DNA of 21,577 nt from Monoraphidium neglectum (GCF_000611645.1 NW_014013399.1:8106-29682), one strand, 5' to 3'. Positions 8,777-19,719 are shown, counted from the first letter of the stretch. Program-made: numbers and translations. Notes: generated from the sequence alone by a model not told the origin.

Positions 8777-11700
8777 CTAGTGGCGAGCAGCTGCATGGTC
8801 ACTCTCAGCTGAACTTCGCACTTTCTTGCAATGCCAGCCACCTCAAATCCCAACAGCGTGTTGGAGTGCCAGATGGCTGTGTGCACAGCCCAAGCGTGAG
8901 GAACCTGCACGAAATCTACGCAATTATAGGTCTTGGGTGAACTATTTTGCCCAGACCCGCAAGTACGGCCCAGAACCCTGGGAGCCACATCGGCACCAAG
9001 TGACCATGCCAACCAGCAACTGCGCCGAAAACTTTCTAGCCCCACACGTCTGAAGCGTCACCTCACCTTTTGATGATCTGGATACACAAAACAGCTTCCG
9101 TCGAGCCCCTGGAAGGTGGGCGGAGGCTGGAACCTAGTCCAGGCAGGCGCCCTGGGAAAGAGGGCTCATCAATTATGTCAGTGGGTGCCGGGGCCAGGCG
9201 CGCGCTCGTTCGGGTCCATTGCTGGCAGCTCAACCAGAGCCCCTATAGGCAACAAGCCATGGCCCAAAGGATCTACCATCAGCAGTGCTCGCCATTGCAG
9301 AGGTGAATGCTGGCCAGCCGGCCAAAATCGCCGGTCAGAGTTCCCTGTTGGCGCCATGCGGCTGAAGTCATTGGAGGTGACGGTCGCTCGCCACCTCCGC
9401 GCACACCTGGCACCTTAACTGCGCCAGGCACGTAATCTTGCATGCAAGGCCCTGGAATGATCATGGCCAAGGATAAGGGTGCGCAGCGCAAGGGGTGATG
9501 GGAAGCTAGGCCGTGCCAATGGTAGGTGCAAGCATGCAGGTGCGTGTGCAGGCACCTGGTCCAAAACACTGCTCTTTGGCTTGGGTGTTGGAGCAGCTAG
9601 CCATGCATGTCTCCAGCACTCAAAGAATGCACATAGTACTCAATCAAACAGTGCCCACATGCCTGGTTCAGACACCTGCACATCTGCCTCCAGCCTGGAT
9701 GCCCCTGAGCGGCATCACCGTTTTGTTGACACTCGCATTGACCATCCTGTCACCTGCTGCTCCGGTACGAGCGCAACTGGCCATGTGTGGGTTACACGTA
9801 TAACAATGCCCATGCAATGTGCAACGAAAACAACCACCCGTGCAGTGCAAAATGGCATTCTCCCTTGAGCTTGGGTTCACTGCTGCAAACTTTTGACAAA
9901 GGCGGGCGCCAGGGTCTGCAATGCTGGCTTGCAAGACAGTCGCAATGCATTTGCTAACCCCTCTGCTCTTTTAGAAAATGAGTAATGGCAGGATCTTATA
10001 CCTTAAGGTCCCGTGACCTTACGCACGTGCGCTTGCGGCAGTGTTCCTGATTTGCTGCTGAGGCAGCCTGATCCAGCTGTCTCCTGCTTTGGATGATGCG
10101 ACCAGGGTGCCGCTGGCTCCGGCTTGAACCGAGCACATCAGGGTGTCGGCAAATACCCTTGACCGGGTGCATGCCTGGCCGTGCTGCACCAATGTTGGGT
10201 GTGGGTGTAATGTGCTAGAACACAGGGCAGCGGCGAGTGGCACCCGTGCACGTGTTAGGGCGCTGAACTGCTCCAGGGTAACACCTGCTGCACAGGCTCG
10301 CAATGTTGACAAATAGAAGAGCTTCAAGGCACGTGCGTTGGCGGTTGATGAGGGGCTTGCACAGAAGTGGTCGAAGATGTATACGGTAAAGAGGCAGGGG
10401 GGGCAGCAAGGCGTGGCGGCAGGGTTCACAAGTTTGTGTCTGCAACAGGGGTGTCATAAAGCTCTCACCCTGTTGTGCTGTGCCCGGAGCCCCTCAGAAC
10501 ATCAGGCTCGTGGCAACCGCCCAACCCACTGATAGTCGCACCATTGCAAATTCACTTGCCGTCCAAGCGTGCGTCATAGGTGCAAACAAGGCAATATAAA
10601 GCCAAATCCAGCCAGCTGTGCCGCCAACGGCAACAGACAACAGCCACACACATACGCGCCACAGTGTCATCTCACGCGCACGCACTGCGCGCCATTTGTG
10701 TTGCAGGTTTGTCGGGGCCAGTTCGAGTGAGTTCGGCATCTTGGTGCCGAAACAAAGCCAGACGTTGGTAGTGTGTGTGTGGATTAGGTCGTGCAACCTT
10801 GGTGGGGTCGGAATGCCCCATTGGTGCACGTAGGGCATGTACCCTGAAAACAGCTGGGAAATTGCGCTGCAATGCCTCCAGCCACACAGAATTGATGAGG
10901 GGCCAGATGCAGCCTCATGTCCATCAAAGACGTAGGGTTTGGGCGGTACCGGGGGTTCTGACGCCATTCATTAAAACCTCACAACGTCCCCTGCCCACCA
11001 AGCGCTGTGCACAGCGTGCGTCAAAAAACGCATAGACACACAACAATCTTGTGACTCTGCAGCGTGCAAGTTGTGTGTTTTAGTCGAGCGGCAAGTGCCG
11101 TGTCGCGCGCAACTAGTGCGTGAGGCCCCGTCAGTGCTGCCGTAGAGCGCGCGGCATCATGTGCGCCCGTGCTGGAGCTCAGGCAAACGCGGTGCACGGG
11201 TACAGCTTTGGCGGGTCCACAGGGATGTGGGCTGTGCTCAAGCGACATCACGTCTAGCAAATGCTGTGCATGCCGGTTTCTTGTTGCCTGTGCAACAGGC
11301 AAGAGTCACGCCGCAACAATGTTAAGGGAAGATTTTGGCCGCAAACGGCTGTGCGACTCGCAGCAGGTACCGCAAGTACACAGAGCGTGGTCGGCGCAAG
11401 TACACAGTGCTTCAATCGCATCCATCTCATGCACGCGCGGAGCCAGCACGGCGTACGCCGTGCCGGCCAGCGCGGCCCGCATGACGGCGTTGGCGGCTCC
11501 CTCTAATTTATTTTTCAAAGTGTCGTGATGCAAGCCCAGGTTCATCTTGTAGGTCTGTCAACGAGGATGAGTGTAAACTCATCAGATGCAGAACAGGCAC
11601 TCTTGAACATCACTTGCGAAAGGATTAAGGGATCGTGAATGGCAAACGCATCAAGCCTGAGATTATGCATTGCCTGTGGGCTGCCAAGGCTTGGGGCGCG

Positions 11701-12333
11701 CGTCGCACGCAAACGGCACTGCGCCAGGCGCAGCCGCTGCGGACTCCTCGCGTTGCTGCGTGAAAACGGCGCCATTTGGAAGAGAATCCAGCGGCCCTGG
11801 CCTCCTCTGTGTCAGCGCTCAAACTGAGCAGACCTGAGGTGTTGCCAATATCATGTCCAATGCATGCATGCGCGTCAAGGCCGGCGCCATGCGCCAGGCG
11901 GCCAGAGCTAATGGTTTGCAACTTTTAATCTGCAGCACCCGCTTGCTTCTCACCAGGCCGCCAGTAGCTGGGGCACACCGCAAATTGCTGCGGCCGGTGA
12001 GATGGTCTAGGGCACAGCTAAACATGGGTGTGCCACACGCTAGCATGTGAGGGGGGAGGCGCGTCGAAGTGTCAATCAGCACCGTGCCTTGAGATACTCG
12101 AAGGGGTAGGCATTGCAGAGATGTGCGTGACAAAAGGTCAAGGTGCCTGATAAAAACGAAGTCCTCACACCTGTTGATGACCCCCATCGCCCGCAGCCGT
12201 TTCGCAGCCTGCAAACGCCGAGCAGCGGGCCCGAGCGTGTATCACGGCTGTGAGCTGGGACTGTGCGGCGCACGGCAGACCAGCAGCAAGCCCAGGGACT
12301 GGCCGTCACCGTCAGTGTTCATGCCACTGGAAA
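8777..12333. other. Gene-poor interval; partly kinase 3' UTR
   Basis: I find no open frame with a recognisable motif and no convincing exon series in this 3.5 kb. The right part must hold the 3' UTR of the minus-strand kinase gene, whose stop is at 12334-12336. The nearest minus-strand TGTAA I see is at 9792-9796, far downstream. Plus-strand TGTAA words occur at 10205-10209 and 11571-11575 with no gene to attach to them. A small perfect hairpin (AAGGTC/GACCTT, 4-base loop) lies at 10005-10020. Confidence 0.5.
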
Positions 12334-13581
12334 CTAATGCGCCATGTCAGCAGCCATGCGCTGCAGGCTCGTGATAATGTCAGCAACGGCGGGGCGCATG
12401 GCGGGGTCGGTGGCCCAACACGCGGACGCCAGCTGAACGTAGGGCTGCGGCGGACCCGAGGGGAAGCTGGGGCGCGCCCCTTTGAGCACGCGGGCGATGA
12501 TGGCGTCGCGCGCGAGATCTGCGGCAGCGTTGGCGTTCCGACGCCCAGCAGGTGTTGCCGATTTCAGTGCAAGGGTCCAGTGGAACGAAGAGAGGCCCGG
12601 TGTGGACCAGTGTCGGCATCATCACCTGCAACCCTCTCATGTATCGATTTCTTTTACCAGCCAACGAGCAGCGGTCCACCCCCCCCCCCCCCCACCACAG
12701 GCACGCACTTGCGTAGGGCTTCTTCTGCGTGTAGAACTGCGGGGGGGCAGATGAGGAGGCAGAGGCACTAATCGTCAGTTGACATCCTGGAGGATGCAAA
12801 CAGCCCGTTGCAGGTGGGGTTCAATCAAGTCCATGGGTTCTATCAAGGCACGCAAAGGAGGAGCAACCCAACATCTTGCGTGCAGCCGGTCACGTACAAT
12901 TGAATGTGCTCACCTCCCACATCATGATGCCAAATGCGTAGACGTCAACGGCTGTGGTGATGTGGCTGCCAGCACGGAACATCTCCGGGGCCTAGGATGC
13001 AAGTGTGCGCACATATGTGTGTGAGTGGGTCGCAGGGGCGTGAGGGGCAGGGGCGATGCGCATGCATGTGTGAGTGATCGCATGTGCATGTTATTGCACT
13101 TAGGCGTGGGCAGGTGCGCCCTCATGCGCGTGTCCGCGCACGCACTGCCTTGCGTGCGTGTGTCATTGGAGCATGCAACAGGTCCACTTCTAAACCATTA
13201 TATTTCAGCTTCAGATTATGCAGCTGTAGTCCCAAACCCCCACCAGGTGAGTCACGGTCCCTGTCGGTGGTGGAGGTGGCAGATACAAGGAACATCATCA
13301 TTGATCGTCAAGTGTGTTGAAGACTTCAGCACACCACAATTCTTGATCCTGACCAGACTGCCCAGAATCCCTGTCAGCATGTCGCGCAGAACTGCTGATG
13401 CAGTGTGCACTTGCTGGTTGTTTGACGCATCTCACCCACCAGCTCCGCTGTGGTTGATCACATGCTCGTCCTCCTTCAAGATCTTGGCCTGCAGGTTAGA
13501 GGCCACGGAAAAGTGTGCACAGGCAACGGCAAGAAAATAGGTGGTGGGGATAAGCATCAGTGGTTGGTAGGGGCGTCAGCG

Positions 13582-13615
<34 letters not shown>

Positions 13616-16600
13616 CTGTCTCTCTCTGATCAGTGGTTGGAGAGAGGTCTGGCGCCACCAAATGCCAGGTGCTTGTCCATACAAGGTCAGCAGCAACCCC
13701 TGCAACATGGCCCCCTGACTGGGTTGGGACGTTGTGCTGTGCAGCGTGGCGTTTCGTCGCTCACTTGCTGGCCACCTGCTACCAAGTCATGCTGAAGCTG
13801 TCTTGAAGCCGCGGCAGAACTTTGCAGTGCGGCCCCAGGGTAGAGCCCGCACCCGCCACCCACCAGGCCGAAGTCCGCAAGCTTGGGCGTGACCCCCGAG
13901 GGGCGCGAGGGGTCGCTCTTGAGCAGCACGTTGTCAAGCTTGACGTCAGAGTGCAGCAGGTGCATGCGGTGGATGTACTGCAGGCTGTGCGCCACGTCCA
14001 GGAGGACCTGTTGTAGATTGTGTGCAGGTATGCGTGCACTCAGCAGGCAGGTAGGTGTTTGAGTGTGCGCGCGCTACGCAGGCATCTGATACTCGTGAGC
14101 AAAGCTATACAATTTATGTTGGGTTCGAGGCGCGCGAGGACAATTTGGCTAAACTGCAGTGCAGGTATTGTTGCAAACGCAGCATGGCTCGAGAGCAAAC
14201 CCCAGGCAGAGGGTGCCACCCCGCGGGGCGCGTGTGTGCGCCCTGCGCTGAGCTCTGGGGCGCTCACGCTGACGACGGCGGCCAGGTCCACGCCGATGGC
14301 GCCGCCCTCCAGGGGCTGGTGGAACACGCCGGCCTGCACCGCCGCCTTGAGCGTCCCCCTGCGATATTGAGTATTCACAGCACGCACAATCAGCCTCGTG
14401 ACACTCGTGACACTCGTGACACTCGTGACACTCGTGACACTCGCTGCATGCTCTGTGTTCCCCCCTGCCGACCCCCTCCTGCCGACTTCGCCTCGACAAC
14501 AACCGCCCCTTGTACCGCACGGCAACTGCAGCCTAGGGTCCCCGCGCTGTCCACACACCCGTCCGTCAGCGCACCCACCTGTCACAGTACTCCATGACTA
14601 CGATGTTGTACGTCCGAGCGTCCTCCCCCAGCTCTTCCCCAGGCAGCGCCCGCCTGTAGCGCGGCGGCGCCGCGCCGCCCAGCACCGCGCTGCGCGCGGA
14701 GTCGCTCAGGTGCGCATCTGGGCCGCTGCCGCCGCTCGTCACGCTGGCGTCGGCAGCGCGGGTGCGCGGGGAACCGCCTCATGAGGGTGGTGCCAGGGAT
14801 TGCACAGGATAAACGAGTTGGGGTGAAGCGTCATCATCAGGGCGTGGCAAAGAAGGGAATAGCAGCTCGTCCAGAATTCAAAGTACGCTGGGGTTCTTTG
14901 CAGGGGCTGGCGCCCTGCTAGGAGTTCTGGCAACAACCGCAAGCGCACTGCATGCAAGCGTGCTGTAGAGAAGCGACAGAGCAGTTCTGACAGGCAGTGG
15001 CAGGCTGGAACATGCTGCCTCCCTCTGTCCTTCCCTCCATCCCTTCTAGCCTCCTTTCTTGCTCTGGCATTTCTTAGAATATACACGCATGCACACGCGC
15101 GCACACACGCACACACGCACAATTCAATTGCTCACCTTCATCTCCTTTGACCTCTATCATATCAGTCAGGCAGCAGTAGACCTGCACAATGTTGGGGTGC
15201 TGCACGCTGGACAGCACCGCCATCTCCATTGCATCTGATACCGCCTCCATGTCGCTTGCGCGCGCATTCATGACCTGCGGTGAAAGAGCGTCACAAAAAA
15301 CGTTGTGGCAAGGACAATAGGTCTTCTCCTTCAAACCTGACCATGTGGCCCCAGGTTCATGTGAGTCTGCCATCACCAGTTTTGCTGCCGCGCGACACCT
15401 GTATCCGCAATCGCTATTCTATAGCAACACGTGAGTTCTCCCTAGAAGGCACGACTGCCAATTTTCCAAGGAAAGCCACCTTATCGCCCATGCTCGTCAA
15501 CGCCTTGCCGTGCAAGAAACCTGCACCCACCTTGACCGCCGCTGGTGTCGTGTGCCACGTGCCGCGGTACACATGCCCAAACCCGCCGCGTCCCAGTGGC
15601 TCGTGGATCACGAGATCCGACTGGAAGCTGAGCAGGCTGCTGCGCCTCCTGTTCTTCCGGATCTCCTGCTGAAGCACCTTGAGCATTGCCTCGGTGCACA
15701 GCCGGCTACTGCTGACCTTGGACAGGCGTGCTGAGACCGGGCCCGCGGGCACGTCCCTTGGCTCGTGCGAGTCCGACGAGTCGTCGGTGCCGGCGGTTCC
15801 CATGTGCGGCGGCAGGGCGCCGCCGCCCGTGCCGCCGGCAGCGTCGGCCCCAAACTCGGATGACGTCCGGCTGGCCGCGCGGCCGGGGGGTCGGTTGGAG
15901 CCGCGGGGTGACTTGATTGAGCCGCAGACGCTGGAGAGATCCAAGATGCTGTTGCGCTCCACCTAGCGGGGTTGTCGGAGGTTGGTTGGGGTTGTTGGAG
16001 GGGGGGGGGGGTTGAAGGCCAGGCGCATGACCACCACAGTGGGAGCTCGAAATTGCTGGCTGGCACAAGCGTGCAGCTTTGCCTGACTATCAAAGGACGA
16101 TCGAACTGGTGACCGTTTGACGATATCCTGCCCCAGTCCAAAAAAATCACAAGTAAAACAAATAACATCCCAGCCTGCAACAGCAGATCACAGCAGCCTT
16201 ACCTCCTCAACCATTAACTTGAGCATGTCCATCTCCCCAGACAGCTTGTTCCAAAGTGTGAGGGTCATGGAGTGCACAAAACCCTGCAACGGCAGCGGAG
16301 GCAGCAAAATGATAAGTGGCGCAATCGTGCCAGCGGGATGCAGAAACAACCTTCACGCATTTGATGCACAACATTGCAGCGAGCATGCATTTGCGAATGG
16401 CAGGCACACGACTCAAGTGGTTGAAGTTGAAGGGTCAGATGAAAATGAAGAGAGCGTGTGTGGAGATGCCAGGCGGCGAGCGCATCAAGCGCAAAGATGA
16501 ATTCAATTTGGCGTGAACCCTAGGCCAGGGCCGCAATGTCGTGTTGCCCAGTCTCTCGAAGAAATGCGGCACACCAGCAGGGCGTCCTGGATGTTTGAAA

Positions 16601-17220
16601 AGTCGCAGGGCGTCTCCTGCGTGAAGTAGAGCGCCCCCAGGGACTCCTCGCCCATGATCAGCGGCACCACCACCAGCGACGACACCGCCTGCGACGCGTG
16701 CGTGAACACGTCCCGCGCGGGGCTGGGGCAATTTTGCATGTACGAGGCGCAGTCTTTGATGAAGCGGGCCTTGCGCTGCAGCACCTGTTGTTTGTGGGCG
16801 GAGGTACAGTACGGAAGGCTGTTGTGGAAAAATGTGGCTGGTGTGCTGAACAAATTGTGATCGGCGACAAGCAACCTACGGGCAGCACAAGTACAGTTGA
16901 TCACAGGCATGTCACACTTGATCTGGCTGGTGCGTTGTGTGAGCTTGATCTTCGGCAATTCACACCAGGGCTGCCCTCACCGCGCTGGCAAGCAACGTCC
17001 TCTCCAGCTTCAGCTCCCTGACGTTGACGTCAGCAGAGGGGTTCGACGACAGCACGACGCTCCTGCCCGTCGACACGTTGGGGTCGCCCTTGCAGGCAGT
17101 GGCGCGCTCAGACTCAAAAACGAGGGCGTTTGCGCCGTCGTCCTCCACGAGGGCGAGGCGCACGCCCATGCAGATGTTGGTGGCGCGCCACATGAAGCGG
17201 CCAGCACTCTGCATGCGCGG

Positions 17221-17264
<44 letters not shown>

Positions 17265-19416
17265 ATGTGCGTTTATCTACATGTGTGTAAAGTGTGCTGC
17301 GTGAGGATTGCTGCACAGCTCGATTACAGGCTCGCAGCCCCTCCTGCAAGATCGAGATTTTGGAAGGTGCTCTGCCCAGCAAGTTGGACGCCAATATGTG
17401 ACCGCACCACCCCACACCCAGCCACCCACCTGGAGCACGGCGCTGATGGCCGACACGGGGTCGCCCGCGTCGTCGATGGCACGCATCATGCGCACCGCCT
17501 GCGCCACCTGCGCCGGCCGCACGTGCTGCAGCAGCCCCGTGGCGGCGGCGCTCAGCCAGAGGTGGGAGCTGTCGCGGAGTGTGGCAGGAGAAAAGGCAAG
17601 GACGATTGTGAGCCCTTGGATCACGACTGCTGCAACAGCATTGCTCAGGCAGCCCAAGCCTGCAAAAACCTGCTGGTGCACTTCTGATCAGCTGACTCAG
17701 TGCAGCAACGGTGAAGAAAACCAGCCAGGCAGTCGATTGAGCTTGGCGTCGCACGGCATGGAGCCGCACCTGCGGTCATCAAAGGCACCGGGCCGCTCCC
17801 TGGCCAGGAGCAGGACCCCCAGGGGGTGGTCCTTGGGGCCGATCGCGGCTGCCAGGTAGCTTCTAAGGCCTGCCTCAGCGTGCAGCAGGGCAATGTCCAG
17901 AGGCAGGCTGTCCTGCAAAGGTGCATTGCATGTGAGCCGCATGGTCATTGGGTGCAGGTCAAGGGGCTGTGAGTGAGCCGATTTGCTTGGGATGGTGCCC
18001 ATGATAGCAGGATGCTTTGAAGATGAATGGATGGGTCTGGAGGCGCAAACTCAGGCACCAGAGCGCACACCTGCAACGCAGGCCATGCATTGCATGGCGA
18101 GGAGGCACACAGCAGACAGCGTGTAGTGCCCTTGCCTTCTTAGCACTTTCTCAGCTCTTTGCACGCAGGGCCTCACGTACCTCACAGGCCGAGCTGTCAG
18201 AGATCGCGAGGCGCCCAGCCCCCGAGTCGGCCAGCCGCACGGTGCTCCAGCCGGCGCCCCGCACGACCGTGTTGCGCTCCAGCGCGGCTGCCCCGCTGCC
18301 GGCGGCAGCCAGCAGCGCGGCGCAGCTAGGCTCGTCGTCAGCGAATGCGAATATCCTGAGGGGGCGGCGTTGGACGGTGTGGCGGGCAACAGCTGATGTG
18401 GCAAGCCATCAAAAGCCAAAGCCCAGGTGCAAGGCTGCGCCAGGCTGTCACAGTTCATCCACTTGAAGCAGCCACCCAACAACACAAACAGCACAACACC
18501 ACCATCCCGCGCTAGGTCACTGCATGCTTCCTTGCTTGCTAGCTGCACAAAGCATGGAACCGCTGTGCCGGTGTACTCAATCCTCGCACGCACCCCGATC
18601 AGACAGGCTCACGCGGGCCACGATAACACGTACTAGAGGGTGTGTGCGCGACCCACCCGACCGCGTCCGCCTTGACGTGCTGTGCCACCACCTCTGCCGC
18701 ATCTGGCAGCGCCAGCAGCGCGTGGCTGCTGATGAGGGCCAGCTCCTGCTGCAGGGCCTCCAGCTGTGTGCGAGGCGTGTTGGGTGCGAGGGCAGCAAGC
18801 CGCTTTGAAGTCGGAGATGAGGAATGAGTGGGCAAGTATGGGAGTTGCCTGGTGGAGGCGGAGGGGTGGAGCGCTTTTGTGCGGGTTGAGGGGTTGCTGT
18901 ATGAACGCATTCCTGCTTGAAAAGGTGGCTGGGTGAGTGATGGCGGTGGAGAGGGCGGGGGATGGGTGCCGCTGCCAGGAGTTGCCCTCGCGGCGTCGGG
19001 TGGACCGAGATTGGACGAGTTGCGCTCGTAGAGCGGAAAATGGAGAGGCAGGTTTCATGCGCGCATCAAGCCGCGCTGGGCAAACCATGCTCGCCACGGC
19101 GGCGCCCGCGTGCCTTTGGTATGATTTCGAGTTGCACGCTGGAGGACCTGCTCCCGAGGGATGACGTGGCGCTGAGGATTCGCTCCACCAGCGCGGCCGG
19201 CCGCGCCATGGGGCTGTGGGCGCTGACCACGGAGTTGATGCGCACCGAGCGGCCGCCGACGCTGCTCATGGCGGATGGGGGCGACCGCCGCGCCTCCGCG
19301 GACGTGACACAGGGGGCGCCCTTTTTGAGCGCGGGCTTCAGCGCCGCCGCGTCGCGCTCGGCCGAGTCACACGCGCCGCTGTCCTCGACCGCGGGACTTG
19401 AGCCACAATTGCCCAT
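12334..19416 (-). CDS. Dual-GAF, TKL-type protein kinase with N-terminal lipidation signal
   Basis: Eighteen exons join in frame (2724 nt, 907 residues). In transcript order: 19416-19138, 18763-18657, 18355-18181, 17912-17770, 17568-17430, 17208-16981, 16784-16575, 16283-16203, 15962-15531, 15274-15136, 14777-14579, 14358-14268, 14007-13864, 13488-13440, 13260-13244, 12991-12914, 12736-12709, 12518-12334. MGNCGSS fits N-myristoylation at Gly2 and palmitoylation at Cys4, so membrane attachment is likely. Residues about 95-240 (VVAQHVKADAVGIFAFADDE ... PLGVLLLARERPGAF) and 280-440 (FMWRATNICMGVRLALVEDD ... SSLVVVPLIMGEESLGALYF) are GAF-type sensor domains. The kinase domain starts near 573: GRGGFG loop (578-583), Lys598, alphaC Glu615, HSDVKLDN (Asp762, Asn767), DFG (786-788), GTVTHLAPE and C-lobe RPSFP...ACWATDPAMRP. 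It should phosphorylate Ser/Thr or Tyr in response to a GAF ligand; substrate and ligand are unknown. The exon 1 donor is the least certain junction. Confidence 0.9.
12679..12693 (+). repeat. Poly-C run (poly-G in the kinase transcript)
   Basis: Fifteen consecutive C on the plus strand, inside the intron between the 28-nt exon (12709-12736) and the last kinase exon. It begins about 15 bases after the donor. Such runs are prone to sequencing error, but it is intronic and does not affect the frame. Confidence 0.85.
13244..13260 (-). other. 17-nt micro-exon of the kinase gene
   Basis: The segment GGACCGTGACTCACCTG (minus strand) is preceded by CCGACAG and followed by GTGGGG. It takes 1 base from the upstream exon and encodes GTVTHL. 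It joins HSGAG of exon 14 to APEMF of exon 16, restoring the TKL activation segment. Without it, exon 14 (phase 1) and exon 16 (phase 0) are out of frame and the motif is lost. Confidence 0.85.
13585..13627 (+). repeat. (TC)n microsatellite in a kinase intron
   Basis: A nearly pure CT/TC run lies in the intron between the DFG-encoding exon (13864-14007) and the exon at 13440-13488. In the transcript it reads as (GA)n. Confidence 0.9.
14395..14442 (+). repeat. 9-bp tandem repeat (CTCGTGACA)x5 in a kinase intron
   Basis: Five perfect consecutive copies of CTCGTGACA, within the intron 14359-14578. The acceptor of the next exon is about 36 bases away in the transcript direction. The unit is open in all frames, which creates spurious repeat peptides on both strands. 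Confidence 0.9.
15085..15120 (+). repeat. CACACG-rich tract downstream of a kinase donor
   Basis: Imperfect (CACACG/CACACA) repeats. In the transcript this is a GUGUGC-rich tract starting about 15 bases after the donor of the 15274-15136 exon. Confidence 0.7.
16000..16012 (+). repeat. Poly-G run in a kinase intron
   Basis: A run of about 12 G on the plus strand (poly-C in the transcript), 38-50 bases before the acceptor of the exon starting at 15962. It may serve as the polypyrimidine tract of that acceptor. Confidence 0.7.
17222..17261 (+). repeat. (TG)20 microsatellite before a kinase acceptor
   Basis: About twenty perfect TG units. In transcript orientation this is a (CA)n tract ending about 13 bases before the acceptor AG of the exon starting at 17208. 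Confidence 0.9.
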
Positions 19417-19655
19417 CGCAGCAGCCTGGATACATTCATGGCGTTTGGGGCGGCAGCCTTCGACACAATCAAACAGAACAAATGTGGTTGTGTTGACATG
19501 CGTCCGTCAACCATGCTTGCTCGCGACGCGCTTGGGTCGGCGGCCGGCTGCTGGTGCGAATATGCTCGCATGAAATGATGTTGGACGTGCACTCACGCCT
19601 TACCTCGCTTATGCCTGGATTGTGACCGCACGGCCCGCCCTGCGAGACCTCTGAA

Positions 19656-19679
19656 CCTCGCCACGAAGTGGCACGGAGG
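19656..19679 (-). promoter_or_regulatory. Hairpin in the predicted kinase 5' leader
   Basis: Plus-strand CCTC-GCCAC-gaa-GTGGC-acg-GAGG folds as a 4+5 bp stem with a 3-base loop and a 3-base bulge. If transcription starts about 30 bases after the TATA-like box at 19710-19717, this would be near the 5' end of the kinase mRNA. A regulatory role is speculative. Confidence 0.25.
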
Positions 19680-19709
19680 CGAGTGGTAGGGGGTATCAGG
19701 CTATCTAGA

Positions 19710-19717
19710 TATTTATA
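19710..19717 (-). promoter_or_regulatory. TATA box candidate (TATAAATA) for the kinase gene
   Basis: TATAAATA on the minus strand, about 294 bases upstream of the kinase ATG. It lies in a locally AT-rich patch (19680-19990) that contrasts with the GC-rich surroundings. It matches the TATA consensus well and points in the right direction. Confidence 0.45.
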
Positions 19718-19719
19718 TC

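Noticed and set aside
10494..10967. 157-codon minus-strand open frame with hydrophobic stretches
   Set aside because: One apparent membrane segment but no family similarity I recognise, no supporting neighbours and no splice pattern. Such chance frames are common in GC-rich DNA.
14040..14597. Overlapping open frames with TSVTSVTS or RDTRDTRDT repeat peptides
   Set aside because: Artefacts of the 9-bp intronic tandem repeat, which has no stop in any frame. The true exons are 14579-14777 and 14268-14358 on the minus strand.
19621..19690. Hairpin-containing stretch considered as a tRNA or small RNA gene
   Set aside because: No A or B box and no cloverleaf. Only a single short stem is present.
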